The notes: a model not told the origin generated them from the sequence alone. A stretch of 64,000 nucleotides of DNA from Pseudomonas typographi (GCF_014694385.1 NZ_JAAOCA010000022.1:1-64000); one strand, 5' to 3'; positions 29,988 to 41,718 are shown, numbered from the stretch's first letter. A program made the numbers and translations.

Positions 29988-31319
29988 ATGGCTAAGCAAG
30001 GTGCTCTCTCAGCGCTCGGCAAAGGCGGGTTGTCCGAACTCTGGGCTCGTCTGCGTTTCCTGTTCCTGGCGATTATCGTCTATCGGATCGGCGCGCATAT
30101 CCCAGTTCCTGGCATCAACCCAGACCGCCTGGCGGATCTGTTCCGACAGAATGAGGGGACCATTCTTAGCCTGTTCAACATGTTTTCCGGCGGCGCGCTG
30201 GAGCGCATGAGCATTTTTGCATTGGGGATCATGCCGTACATTTCGGCGTCGATCATCATGCAGCTCATGACCGCGATCAGTCCGCAGTTGGAACAGTTGA
30301 AGAAGGAAGGGGAAGCTGGCCGTCGCAAGATCAGCCAGTACACCCGCTATGGCACCGTTGTGCTGGCACTGGTCCAGGCTATTGGCATGTCCATTGGCTT
30401 GGCCAACCAGGGCGTCGCGTTCTCATCTGGCTTCGCGTTCTACTTCGTGGCGGTCTCCACCTTCGTGGCGGGTGCGTTGTTCATGATGTGGCTTGGCGAG
30501 CAGATCACAGAGCGTGGTGTCGGCAACGGCATTTCGATGCTGATTTTCTCGGGCATCGTCGCCGGTTTGCCGCGTGCGGTCGGGCAGTCTTTCGAGTCTG
30601 CTCGCCAGGGTGATATCAATATCTTCGCCTTGGTCGCCGTGGGCCTGGTCGCAGTAGCGATCATCGGTTTCGTGGTTTTCATCGAGCGTGGCCAGCGCCG
30701 CATTGCGGTGCACTACGCCAAGCGCCAGCAGGGCCGTAAGGTCTTTGCTGAACAGCGCAGCCACTTGCCGTTGAAAGTGAACATGGCCGGGGTTATCCCC
30801 GCCATTTTCGCGAGCAGCATCTTGCTGTTCCCGGCTTCGTTGGGCGCCTGGTTTGGTCAGTCCGAAGGTATGGGCTGGTTGCAGGATGTCTCGCAGTCGA
30901 TCGCTCCTGGTCAGCCGTTGAACATTTTGCTGTTTAGTGCGGGGATCATTTTCTTCTGCTTCTTCTATACAGCGCTAATGTTCAACCCGAAAGACGTAGC
31001 GGAGAACCTGAAGAAATCCGGTGCCTTTATTCCGGGTATCCGGCCTGGTGAGCAGTCGGCGCGCTACATTGATGGCGTTCTGACCCGCTTGACCATGTTC
31101 GGTGCTCTTTACATGACGGCCGTGTGCCTGGTGCCCCAGTTCCTGGTGGTTGCAGCAAACGTTCCGTTCTACCTTGGCGGGACCTCGTTGCTGATCGTGG
31201 TAGTGGTTGTGATGGACTTTATGGCCCAAGTACAATCCCACCTCGTTTCGCACCAGTACGAATCCCTGATGAAGAAAGCCAACCTGAAGGGCTACGGCGG
31301 CAGCAGCTTGCTGCGCTGA
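29988..31319 (+). CDS. secY: Preprotein translocase subunit SecY
   Basis: SecY is the protein-conducting channel of the Sec system. The 443 residues contain ten predicted membrane segments; GIMPYISASIIMQL is the SecY signature in TM2, and the cytoplasmic loops with ERGQRR and KDVAENLKKSGAFIPGIRPG bind SecA and ribosomes. The ATG follows the rplO stop with no gap. Confidence 0.97.
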   Translation: MAKQGALSALGKGGLSELWARLRFLFLAIIVYRIGAHIPVPGINPDRLADLFRQNEGTILSLFNMFSGGALERMSIFALGIMPYISASIIMQLMTAISPQLEQLKKEGEAGRRKISQYTRYGTVVLALVQAIGMSIGLANQGVAFSSGFAFYFVAVSTFVAGALFMMWLGEQITERGVGNGISMLIFSGIVAGLPRAVGQSFESARQGDINIFALVAVGLVAVAIIGFVVFIERGQRRIAVHYAKRQQGRKVFAEQRSHLPLKVNMAGVIPAIFASSILLFPASLGAWFGQSEGMGWLQDVSQSIAPGQPLNILLFSAGIIFFCFFYTALMFNPKDVAENLKKSGAFIPGIRPGEQSARYIDGVLTRLTMFGALYMTAVCLVPQFLVVAANVPFYLGGTSLLIVVVVVMDFMAQVQSHLVSHQYESLMKKANLKGYGGSSLLR

Positions 31320-31347
31320 GAGGCCCGTAAGGTTCGAGGAGTTGGTG

Positions 31348-31464
31348 ATGAAAGTTCGCGCATCGGTGAAAAAGCTGTGCCGCAACTGCAAGATTATTCG
31401 CCGTGAAGGCATCGTGCGGGTGATCTGCAGCGCGGAACCACGCCACAAGCAGCGCCAAGGCTGA
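31348..31464 (+). CDS. rpmJ: 50S ribosomal protein L36 (zinc-ribbon form)
   Basis: A 38-residue gene beginning MKVRASVKKLCRNCKIIRR. Cys11, Cys14, Cys27 and His33 form the zinc ribbon of the C+ type. A GAGGAG site lies about 11 bases upstream. It sits between secY and rpsM as in other gammaproteobacteria. Confidence 0.96.
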   Translation: MKVRASVKKLCRNCKIIRREGIVRVICSAEPRHKQRQG

Positions 31465-31481
31465 GTGTGAGCTGTGCTAAA

Positions 31482-31509
31482 AACCCAGCAGCTAGTGTGC
31501 TGCTGGGTT
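31482..31509 (+). terminator. Hairpin between rpmJ and rpsM
   Basis: AACCCAGCAGC pairs with G-TGCTGGGTT sequence (11-base stem, six-base loop), followed by GATTATTTGTTATT. It may partly terminate spc transcription; the rest of the 131-base gap could hold the alpha-operon start, where the E. coli S4 repressor site lies. Confidence 0.6.
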
Positions 31510-31595
31510 GATTATTTGTTATTACAGCGATATTATCGCGCGCCCTATTTCTTGGCTTCCGGGGCGCAGGTAGCTGTCAATTGGAGTCCCACTGA

Positions 31596-31952
31596 ATGGC
31601 CCGTATTGCAGGCGTAAACATTCCAGATAACAAGCATACTGTTATCTCGCTGACCTACATCTACGGTGTTGGTCGCACGACTGCACAGAAAATCTGTGAA
31701 GTCTCTGGGGTCAACCCAGCCGCAAAGATCAAGGATCTGAGCGACGAGCAAATCGAACAGCTGCGTAGCGAAGTGGCGAAGATCACCACCGAAGGTGACC
31801 TGCGCCGTGACGTCAATATGAAGATCAAGCGCTTGATGGACCTAGGTTGCTACCGTGGCCTGCGTCATCGCCGCGGTCTGCCGGTTCGCGGTCAGCGTAC
31901 CAAGACCAACGCGCGTACCCGTAAGGGCCCACGCAAGCCGATCCGCAAGTAA
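31596..31952 (+). CDS. rpsM: 30S ribosomal protein S13
   Basis: S13 contacts the P-site tRNA and bridges the subunits. The 118 residues begin MARIAGVNIPDNKH, contain the helix-hairpin-helix YIYGVGRTTAQKI and end in the basic RTRKGPRKPIRK tail. First gene of the alpha group. Confidence 0.97.
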   Translation: MARIAGVNIPDNKHTVISLTYIYGVGRTTAQKICEVSGVNPAAKIKDLSDEQIEQLRSEVAKITTEGDLRRDVNMKIKRLMDLGCYRGLRHRRGLPVRGQRTKTNARTRKGPRKPIRK

Positions 31953-31982
31953 TCGCACCAGCGAATCGACAGGAATATAGAC

Positions 31983-32372
31983 ATGGCAAAACCTGCTGCT
32001 CGTCCTCGTAAGAAAGTCAAAAAGACCGTGGTTGATGGCATCGCCCACATCCATGCGTCTTTCAACAACACCATCGTGACCATTACCGATCGCCAAGGTA
32101 ATGCTCTGTCCTGGGCTACCTCGGGTGGTTCGGGTTTCCGCGGCTCGCGTAAGTCTACCCCGTTCGCTGCCCAAGTGGCCGCTGAGCGTGCTGGCCAGGC
32201 TGCCCTGGAATATGGTCTGAAAAACCTCGACGTGAACGTCAAGGGTCCAGGCCCGGGCCGTGAATCCGCTGTTCGTGCTTTGAACGGCTGCGGCTACAAA
32301 ATCGCCAGCATCACCGACGTGACGCCCATCCCGCACAACGGGTGCCGTCCGCCGAAGAAGCGCCGCGTGTAA
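31983..32372 (+). CDS. rpsK: 30S ribosomal protein S11
   Basis: S11 lies on the 30S platform near the E site. The 129 residues include the C-terminal signature DVTPIPHNGCRPPKKRRV, containing the Asn-Gly pair known to form isoaspartate in E. coli S11. Confidence 0.97.
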   Translation: MAKPAARPRKKVKKTVVDGIAHIHASFNNTIVTITDRQGNALSWATSGGSGFRGSRKSTPFAAQVAAERAGQAALEYGLKNLDVNVKGPGPGRESAVRALNGCGYKIASITDVTPIPHNGCRPPKKRRV

Positions 32373-32390
32373 TCCAGGAGGCAGTAAGAA

Positions 32391-33011
32391 ATGGCACGTT
32401 ACATTGGTCCAAAATGCAAGCTGTCTCGTCGTGAAGGCACTGACCTGTTCCTGAAAAGTGGCGTTCGCGCTCTGGAATCGAAGTGCAATATCGAAACCGC
32501 ACCGGGTATCCACGGCCAACGCCGTGGCCGTCAGTCCGACTACGGCACCCAATTGCGCGAGAAACAAAAAGTCCGTCGCATCTATGGTGTTCTCGAACGC
32601 CAGTTCAGCGGTTACTACAAGCTGGCTGCGAGCAAGAAAGGCGCAACCGGTGAGAACCTGCTGCAACTGCTCGAAGGCCGTCTGGACAACGTCGTTTACC
32701 GTATGGGCTTTGGCGCTACCCGTGCCGAATCTCGCCAGCTGGTTTCGCATAAAGCGATCAGCGTCAATGGCGTTACCGTAAACGTACCGTCTTACCAAGT
32801 TCGTCCAGGTGACGTAGTGGCCGTTCGCGAGAAGTCGAGGAACCAGCTGCGCATCGTTCAAGCCCTTGAACTGAGCGCCCAGCGTGGCCGCGTTGAGTGG
32901 GTTGAAGTAGACAGCGAGAAAAAATCCGGCGTGTTCAAGAACGTTCCGGCTCGCGCTGATCTGTCCGCCGACATCAACGAAAACCTGATCGTCGAGCTCT
33001 ACTCCAAGTAA
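32391..33011 (+). CDS. rpsD: 30S ribosomal protein S4
   Basis: S4 nucleates 30S body assembly and represses the alpha operon in E. coli. The S4 RNA-binding domain (LDNVVYRMGFGATRAESRQL, about residues 99-118) is intact. Length 206 residues. Confidence 0.97.
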   Translation: MARYIGPKCKLSRREGTDLFLKSGVRALESKCNIETAPGIHGQRRGRQSDYGTQLREKQKVRRIYGVLERQFSGYYKLAASKKGATGENLLQLLEGRLDNVVYRMGFGATRAESRQLVSHKAISVNGVTVNVPSYQVRPGDVVAVREKSRNQLRIVQALELSAQRGRVEWVEVDSEKKSGVFKNVPARADLSADINENLIVELYSK

Positions 33012-33033
33012 GGGCTAGAAAGTAGGTGCATCC

Positions 33034-34035
33034 ATGCAGATTTCGGTAAATGAGTTTCTGACGCCCCGCCACATTGATGTGCAGGTCGTCAGCCCAACGC
33101 GCGCCAAGATCACACTCGAGCCTCTCGAGCGTGGCTTTGGCCACACCCTGGGCAACGCGCTGCGTCGCATCCTGTTGTCCTCCATGCCTGGCTGTGCGGT
33201 TGTAGAAGCCGAGATCGAAGGCGTACTCCACGAGTACAGCGCGATCGAAGGTGTTCAGGAAGATGTCATTGACATCCTGTTGAACGTCAAAGGGCTGGCT
33301 ATCAAGCTGCACGGTCGTGACGAAGTTACGCTGACCTTGTCGAAAAAAGGTTCGGGGGTGGTTACCGCTGCCGATATTCAGCTGGATCATGATGTCGAGA
33401 TCGTCAATCCCGAGCACGTGATCGCGAACCTGGCTACCAACGGCGCTTTGAATATGAAGCTCGTCGTTGCCCGGGGCCGTGGTTACGAGCCGGCTGACTC
33501 CCGTCAGAGCGACGACGACGAAAGCCGTAGCATTGGTCGTTTGCAGCTGGATGCTTCGTTCAGCCCGGTTCGCCGCATCGCATACGTGGTGGAAAACGCC
33601 CGTGTCGAACAGCGCACCAACCTGGACAAGCTGGTTATCGACCTGGAAACCAACGGTACCCTGGACCCGGAAGAGGCGATCCGCCGTGCTGCGACCATTC
33701 TGCAACAGCAGCTGGCCGCATTCGTCGACCTCAAGGGTGACAGCGAACCTGTCGTTGTGGAGCAGGAAGACGAGATCGATCCGATCCTTCTGCGCCCGGT
33801 TGACGATCTGGAACTGACTGTTCGTTCGGCGAACTGCCTTAAGGCGGAAAACATTTACTACATTGGCGACCTGATTCAGCGTACCGAAGTAGAACTGTTG
33901 AAGACTCCGAACTTGGGCAAGAAGTCCCTGACTGAAATCAAGGACGTTCTGGCCTCCCGCGGTCTTTCCCTCGGCATGCGCCTCGACAACTGGCCGCCTG
34001 CAAGTCTTAAGAAGGACGATAAGGCCACTGCCTGA
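33034..34035 (+). CDS. rpoA: DNA-directed RNA polymerase subunit alpha
   Basis: The alpha subunit dimerises to assemble RNA polymerase. The N-terminal domain has ERGFGHTLGNALRRILLSS (about 31-49), a linker follows near 240, and the C-terminal domain binds UP elements and activators (RTEVELLKTPNLGKKSLTEIK, about 284-304). Length 333 residues, normal for Pseudomonas. Confidence 0.98.
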   Translation: MQISVNEFLTPRHIDVQVVSPTRAKITLEPLERGFGHTLGNALRRILLSSMPGCAVVEAEIEGVLHEYSAIEGVQEDVIDILLNVKGLAIKLHGRDEVTLTLSKKGSGVVTAADIQLDHDVEIVNPEHVIANLATNGALNMKLVVARGRGYEPADSRQSDDDESRSIGRLQLDASFSPVRRIAYVVENARVEQRTNLDKLVIDLETNGTLDPEEAIRRAATILQQQLAAFVDLKGDSEPVVVEQEDEIDPILLRPVDDLELTVRSANCLKAENIYYIGDLIQRTEVELLKTPNLGKKSLTEIKDVLASRGLSLGMRLDNWPPASLKKDDKATA

Positions 34036-34078
34036 TCGTCGTAATCACCGAACGTAGAAGTTTGGTAAGGAATTAACC

Positions 34079-34465
34079 ATGCGTCATCGTAAAAGTGGTC
34101 GTCACCTGAGCCGCACCAGCGCGCACCGCAAGGCCATGTTTCAAAACATGGCGGTGTCGCTGTTCGAGCACGAGTTGATCAAAACTACCCTGCCGAAAGC
34201 CAAGGAACTGCGTCGGGTTGCCGAGCCGCTGATCACCCTGGCCAAGGAAGACACCGTGGCCAACCGCCGCCTGGCTTTCGACCGTACCCGTTCGAAAGAA
34301 GCGGTCGGCAAGCTGTTCAAAGACTTGGGCAAGCGCTACGCCACCCGTAACGGCGGCTACCTGCGTATCCTCAAGTGCGGTTTCCGTGCAGGCGACAATG
34401 CTCCGATGGCTTACGTCGAGCTGGTTGACCGCCCGGTCGGCGGCGAAGTCGTAACCGCTGAATAA
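34079..34465 (+). CDS. rplQ: 50S ribosomal protein L17
   Basis: L17 is at the tunnel exit. The 128 residues begin MRHRKSGRHLSRTSAHRKAM. Last gene of the ribosomal run; a strong terminator follows within 20 bases. Confidence 0.97.
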   Translation: MRHRKSGRHLSRTSAHRKAMFQNMAVSLFEHELIKTTLPKAKELRRVAEPLITLAKEDTVANRRLAFDRTRSKEAVGKLFKDLGKRYATRNGGYLRILKCGFRAGDNAPMAYVELVDRPVGGEVVTAE

Positions 34466-34482
34466 GGCCTCGGCCATTCAAT

Positions 34483-34511
34483 AAAAAACCGGGCTTCTGC
34501 CCGGTTTTTTA
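34483..34511 (+). terminator. Terminator of the alpha operon
   Basis: AAAAAACCGGGC pairs with GCCCGGTTTTTT around TTCT, a strong intrinsic terminator that can also work in the reverse direction. Confidence 0.95.
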
Positions 34512-34559
34512 TTGTCTATCACATTAGCTTTTCTCTATTAGCTGTACTGAATTAATGCA

Positions 34560-34588
34560 TTAGCCCTCAGCGAGGCGGTGAATATACT
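34560..34588 (+). promoter_or_regulatory. Candidate katA promoter
   Basis: TTAGCC (34560-34565), 17-base spacer, TATACT (34583-34588), 43 bases upstream of katA. Upstream, ATTAGCT occurs twice (34523 and 34537), 14 bases apart. OxyR control is known for Pseudomonas katA, but a clear OxyR site could not be confirmed by eye. Confidence 0.5.
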
Positions 34589-34631
34589 GGCCCCATAGCC
34601 GATTGAATTCACCCGTTAGAGGAAGCTGTGC

Positions 34632-36080
34632 ATGAGCGAAGAAACCGTTTTGACCGGCGCCAGTGGCGCCCCGGTTGCGGACAACCAAAACTCCCGTTCC
34701 GCAGGCCCGCGCGGCCCGCTGCTGCTGGACGATTTCCACCTGCTTGAAAAGCTGGCGCATTTCAACCGCGAGAACATTCCCGAACGGCGGGTACACGCTA
34801 AGGGCTCCGCGGCTTATGGCACATTCACGGTAACCCGGGACATCACCCAGTACAGCTGCGCCAAACTCTTCAGTGACGTGGGCAAGCAGACGCAGGTATT
34901 GCTGCGCTTTTCTACAGTGGGTGGGGAGCGTGGCTCGGCAGACACTGAGCGGGACCCTCGCGGCTTCGCGATAAAGTTCTACACCGAAGAAGGCAACTGG
35001 GACATCGTGGGCAACAACACCCCTGTGTTCTTTATTCGCGACCCATTGAAGTTCCCAGACTTCATCCACACGCAAAAACGCCACCCGCACAGCAACCTCA
35101 AAAGCGCGCAAATGATGTGGGATTTCTGGTCGCATTCGCCGGAGGCGACTCACCAGGTCACGGTGTTGTTTTCCGACCGCGGCATCCCAGACGGCTACCG
35201 CTTCATGCATGGTTTCGGCAGCCATACGTTCAGCTTGATCAGCGCCGACGGCGAGCGCCATTGGGTTAAGTGGCACTTCAAGAGCCTGCAGGGCATCAGG
35301 AACTTGGCGCCGGCAGAGGCCGTACGTTTGGCCGGCACGGACCCGGATTACGCCCAACGCGACCTGTTCGCGGCAATCGAACGGGGCGAATACCCTAAAT
35401 GGCGCGCCTGCGTGCAGATCATGAGCGAGGCGCAGGCACAGGCGCACCACGAGAACCCCTTCGATGTGACCAAGACCTGGTCGCAAAAGGAGTACCCGTT
35501 GGTTGAAGTGGGTGTGCTCGAACTCAGCCGTAATCCGCTCAATTACTTTGCAGAGGTGGAGCAGGCCGCCTTCGCCCCGAGCAATGTGGTACCGGGTGTG
35601 GGCCTGTCACCCGATAAAATGCTTCAGGGCCGTGTGTTCGCCTATGCCGACGCGCATCGCTACCGAATTGGTACCAACCACCAGCAACTTCCGGTGAATG
35701 CGCCGCGCAGCCCGGTGCATACGTACCAGCGTGATGGTGCGATGGCGTTGGGCAGTAACGGCGGTTCAGCGCCTAATTATGAGCCCAATAGCTACAGCAA
35801 CACGCCTAAGCAGGCGCCGCGCTACGCAGAACCGGCGTTGCCACTCAGCGGCGCCGCGGCCCGGTGGAACCAGCGCGAAGATACCGACTACTACAGCCAT
35901 GCCGGTGCGCTGTTCCGCTTAATGAGCGATGCACAGAAGGCGCTGCTGATTAACAACATCGCTGGTGCCATGGCCGGTGTGAGCAGTGAAGTGGTGCAGC
36001 GCCAATTGCAGCACTTCTACAAGGCAGACCCGGCCTATGGCGAAGGCGTCGCCGCTGCCTTGGGTGTAATGCTTGGTTAA
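34632..36080 (+). CDS. katA: Monofunctional haem catalase KatA
   Basis: KatA converts hydrogen peroxide to water and oxygen in the cytoplasm. The distal haem His55 (RRVHAKGSAAYG), the distal Asn in VGNNTPVFF (about 128) and the proximal ligand Tyr338 in RVFAYADAHR are present. At 482 residues it is a small-subunit, NADPH-binding type catalase and matches the length of P. aeruginosa KatA. It has no signal peptide. A ferritin gene follows, so peroxide removal and iron storage are side by side, which limits Fenton chemistry. The start ATG is preceded by GAGGAAG. Confidence 0.96.
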   Translation: MSEETVLTGASGAPVADNQNSRSAGPRGPLLLDDFHLLEKLAHFNRENIPERRVHAKGSAAYGTFTVTRDITQYSCAKLFSDVGKQTQVLLRFSTVGGERGSADTERDPRGFAIKFYTEEGNWDIVGNNTPVFFIRDPLKFPDFIHTQKRHPHSNLKSAQMMWDFWSHSPEATHQVTVLFSDRGIPDGYRFMHGFGSHTFSLISADGERHWVKWHFKSLQGIRNLAPAEAVRLAGTDPDYAQRDLFAAIERGEYPKWRACVQIMSEAQAQAHHENPFDVTKTWSQKEYPLVEVGVLELSRNPLNYFAEVEQAAFAPSNVVPGVGLSPDKMLQGRVFAYADAHRYRIGTNHQQLPVNAPRSPVHTYQRDGAMALGSNGGSAPNYEPNSYSNTPKQAPRYAEPALPLSGAAARWNQREDTDYYSHAGALFRLMSDAQKALLINNIAGAMAGVSSEVVQRQLQHFYKADPAYGEGVAAALGVMLG

Positions 36081-36097
36081 GTCGTAACGCTAAGAAG

Positions 36098-36122
36098 AAC
36101 CGCCCGCAATTGGGCGGTTTTT
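36098..36122 (+). terminator. Terminator after katA
   Basis: AACCGCCC pairs with GGGCGGTT around GCAATT, followed by TTTT. The bfr gene therefore probably has its own promoter in 36123-36239. Confidence 0.9.
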
Positions 36123-36239
36123 CGCCTATTTAGCCGTGCGTTTCGGCGAATTTCAGCCATTTTTGAATGGCGGGGCCGTGACCGTGGCCAAGCGATGGTT
36201 CACAATAGCGCTTTCAAATTCCAGGGAGTGTTGGCCGCC

Positions 36240-36710
36240 ATGCAAGGTCATCCAGACGTCATTGATTACCTCAACACGCTGCTGACCGGCGAACTGGCCG
36301 CGCGCGACCAGTACTTTGTTCACTCGCGCATGTATGAAGACTGGGGTTTCACGCAGCTTTACGAACGCATCAACCATGAGATGCAAGAAGAAGCGCAACA
36401 CGCCGATGCCCTGATGCGTCGCATCTTGTTGTTGGAAGGTACGCCGCGTATGCGCCCGGACGACCTCGATGTGGGCCATAGCGTGCCGACCATGCTCGAA
36501 AACGACCTGCGGCTGGAGTACAAGGTGCGCGACGCCCTGCGCAAAGGCATCGCCCTGTGCGAGCTACATAACGATTACGTGAGCCGTGAAATTCTGCGCG
36601 TGCAGCTTAACGACACCGAGGAAGATCACACCTACTGGCTGGAGAAACAGTTGGGGCTGATCAAGTCCATCGGCCTTGAAAACTACTTGCAGTCGCAAGC
36701 ACGAAGCTAA
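36240..36710 (+). CDS. bfr: Bacterioferritin-family ferritin (FtnA/BfrA type, no haem Met52)
   Basis: This 24-mer cage protein oxidises ferrous iron and stores it. The 156 residues align with E. coli Bfr from the first residue. Ferroxidase ligands Glu18 (TGELAARDQYF), Glu51 and His54 (EEAQHAD), the Glu in LRLEYK and the TEEDH pair are kept. Position 52, Met in haem-binding bacterioferritins, is Ala here, so haem at the subunit interface is unlikely; the P. aeruginosa neighbour of katA is also called FtnA for this reason. The frame is open from 36195, but the ATG at 36240 gives the family's terminus MQGHPDVIDYLN. Confidence 0.9.
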   Translation: MQGHPDVIDYLNTLLTGELAARDQYFVHSRMYEDWGFTQLYERINHEMQEEAQHADALMRRILLLEGTPRMRPDDLDVGHSVPTMLENDLRLEYKVRDALRKGIALCELHNDYVSREILRVQLNDTEEDHTYWLEKQLGLIKSIGLENYLQSQARS

Positions 36711-36713
36711 GCT

Positions 36714-36738
36714 AAAGCCGCCCCCAGGGGCGGCTTTT
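36714..36738. terminator. Bidirectional terminator between bfr and uvrA
   Basis: AAAGCCGCCCC pairs with GGGGCGGCTTT with T-runs outside both arms, serving convergent bfr (+) and uvrA (-). Confidence 0.9.
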
Positions 36739-36741
36739 CAT

Positions 36742-39576
<2,835 letters not shown>

Positions 39577-39780
39577 AACGGCCTCGCTCGGCGGGCGGAA
39601 ACCCAGCAGTATAAAGGGCCGGGGCGGCGCTCTGCACGGCTGAATCCACAGCTGCCAGGTGAATATGGATAGGGTTGGCCTAGCTGAGGTGAAAATCCCT
39701 TAATGTGGCAAAGCGTCGCCGCCTGTGCCGACTCTCGGTGGGACTGGTAGAATCGCCGCCGGTTCATACGAGGTTATTTC
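39577..39780. promoter_or_regulatory. Divergent uvrA / MFS promoter region
   Basis: Both genes must be transcribed from this 204-base gap. A TAGAAT-like -10 (GGTAGAATCG) sits about 30 bases before the MFS start. No clear -35, LexA palindrome or other operator could be assigned. Confidence 0.4.
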
Positions 39781-41175
39781 ATGCACGATCTTCACCGCGA
39801 ACGCATGAGCGCCGGCGAAACCCGCGCGGCCGGCAGCCTGGCGCTGGTGTTTGCCTTTCGCATGCTGGGCATGTTCATGGTGCTGCCGGTGCTGGCCACC
39901 TACGGTATGGAGCTGGCTGGCGCCACCCCCGCGCTGATCGGCTTGGCCATCGGCGCTTACGGCCTGACCCAGGCGGTGCTGCAGATCCCGTTCGGTATGT
40001 TGTCCGACCGCATTGGCCGGCGCCCAGTGATTTACGTAGGCCTGGTGATATTCGCCCTGGGCAGCCTGCTGGCGGCCCAGGCAGATTCCATCTGGGGCGT
40101 GATCGCCGGGCGTGTTTTGCAGGGTGCCGGCGCGATCTCTGCCGCGGTGATGGCGCTGCTGTCAGACCTCACCCGGGAGCAGAACCGTACCAAGGCCATG
40201 GCCATGATTGGCATGAGCATTGGCCTGTCCTTCGCCGTGGCGATGGTGGTCGGCCCGTTGCTGACGCGCGCGTTTGGGTTACCCGGGTTATTCCTAGCCA
40301 CCGCGGGGCTGGCGCTGGTTGGCCTGGCCCTGGTGGCCTTCGTGGTGCCGCGCTCGAGCGGGCTATTAGTGCATCGTGAGTCGGGCGTGGCCCGCCAGGC
40401 GCTGGCGCCGACGTTGCGCAATCGCGAGTTGCTACGGTTGAACGCCGGCATTTTCATCCTCCACGCCATTTTGATGTCGAGCTTCGTGGCGCTGCCGCTG
40501 GCGCTGGTAGACCGCGCGGGGCTGCCCAAGGAACAACACTGGTGGGTGTACCTCACCGCGCTGTTCGTTTCATTTTTTGCCATGGTGCCGTTCATTATCT
40601 ACGGCGAGAAAAAGCGCCAGATGAAACGCGTGCTGGTCGGCGCCGTGCTGGTTTTGATGCTTACCGAGCTGTTTTTTTGGGCGTTTGGCTATGGGCTGGT
40701 GGAACTGGTAGTGGGCACAGTGGTGTTTTTTACCGCCTTCAACCTGCTGGAAGCTTCGTTGCCCTCGTTGGTCAGCAAGGTGTCGCCGGCCGGCGGTAAG
40801 GGTACCGCCATGGGCGTTTACTCCACCAGCCAGTTCCTGGGGGCGGCGCTGGGCGGTATCCTCGGCGGCTGGATGTACCAGCACGGGGGCCTGGGTGGCA
40901 CGTTCATAGGTTGTGCCGTTTTGCTGGCCCTCTGGGTGGCGATTGCTGGTACTATGCGCGAACCACCCTATGTCACCAGCCTGCGCATGCCGCTGCCTGA
41001 GCACGCGCTGCGCGACGCGGGCCTGGGTGACCGGCTACTGGCCGTGCCAGGGGTGACGGACGCCGTGGTGGTGGCCGAAGAAGCCGCCATCTACATCAAA
41101 TTCGATACACAAACAGTGGATCGCGCGGCGATCGAAGCGCTGGTCAATCCGCCTTCGAACTCGGGCGACGCCTAG
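39781..41175 (+). CDS. MFS transporter of the YajR type with C-terminal ferredoxin-like domain
   Basis: A 464-residue major facilitator with 12 predicted membrane segments. The loop after TM2 contains the MFS signature GMLSDRIGRRPVIYVG (about residues 76-91) and motif C-like glycines follow. After TM12 about 70 residues remain, with VPGVTDAVVVAEEAAIYIKFDT, resembling the cytosolic YAM domain of E. coli YajR. Substrate unknown; drug/proton antiport is the usual family annotation. It lies between uvrA and ssb, ten bases before the latter, as in P. aeruginosa. An in-frame ATG at 39805 is an alternative start. Confidence 0.85.
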   Translation: MHDLHRERMSAGETRAAGSLALVFAFRMLGMFMVLPVLATYGMELAGATPALIGLAIGAYGLTQAVLQIPFGMLSDRIGRRPVIYVGLVIFALGSLLAAQADSIWGVIAGRVLQGAGAISAAVMALLSDLTREQNRTKAMAMIGMSIGLSFAVAMVVGPLLTRAFGLPGLFLATAGLALVGLALVAFVVPRSSGLLVHRESGVARQALAPTLRNRELLRLNAGIFILHAILMSSFVALPLALVDRAGLPKEQHWWVYLTALFVSFFAMVPFIIYGEKKRQMKRVLVGAVLVLMLTELFFWAFGYGLVELVVGTVVFFTAFNLLEASLPSLVSKVSPAGGKGTAMGVYSTSQFLGAALGGILGGWMYQHGGLGGTFIGCAVLLALWVAIAGTMREPPYVTSLRMPLPEHALRDAGLGDRLLAVPGVTDAVVVAEEAAIYIKFDTQTVDRAAIEALVNPPSNSGDA

Positions 41176-41184
41176 GAGAACACT

Positions 41185-41718
41185 ATGGCCCGCGGGGTTA
41201 ACAAAGTCATATTGGTCGGCACGGTCGGCCAGGATCCTGAAGTGCGCTACCTGCCCAACGGCAACGCGGTCACCAACCTGAGCTTGGCCACCAGCGAGCA
41301 ATGGACCGACAAGCAAAGCGGGCAAAAGGTAGAGCGCACCGAATGGCACCGCGTCTCCCTATTCGGCCGCGTGGCTGAAATCGCCGGCGAATATGTGCGC
41401 AAAGGCTCGCAGATCTACGTGGAAGGCAAGCTGCAAACCCGCGAGTGGGAAAAAGACGGCATCAAGCGCTACACCACTGAAATCATCGTAGACATGCAAG
41501 GCACCATGCAATTGCTGGGCAGCCGCCAGCAGGGCCAGCAAGCCCAAGGTGGCCAGCCAGGTGGCAACAACTACAACCAAGACAACGGCAGCAACCCGCC
41601 GGCCCCCCGCCAACAGGCGCAGCGCCCGCAGCAGGCCGCCCCACGCCAGCAGCCACAACAACCGGCCCCGCAGCCGGCGGCGGACTTCGACAGCTTTGAT
41701 GACGATATTCCGTTCTAG
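41185..41718 (+). CDS. ssb: Single-stranded DNA-binding protein
   Basis: SSB coats single-stranded DNA and recruits repair and replication proteins. Residues 1-110 form the OB fold (ARGVNKVILVGTVGQDPEVRY), a Gln/Pro/Asn-rich disordered linker follows (about 115-167), and the C-terminus is the acidic interaction tip DSFDDDIPF. Length 177 residues. Its start is ten bases after the MFS gene; an intrinsic terminator follows. Confidence 0.97.
   Translation: MARGVNKVILVGTVGQDPEVRYLPNGNAVTNLSLATSEQWTDKQSGQKVERTEWHRVSLFGRVAEIAGEYVRKGSQIYVEGKLQTREWEKDGIKRYTTEIIVDMQGTMQLLGSRQQGQQAQGGQPGGNNYNQDNGSNPPAPRQQAQRPQQAAPRQQPQQPAPQPAADFDSFDDDIPF

Noticed and set aside
39577..39780. LexA (SOS) box in the uvrA promoter
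   Set aside because: CTG and CAG triplets are present but never at the ten-base spacing of CTGT-N8-ACAG.
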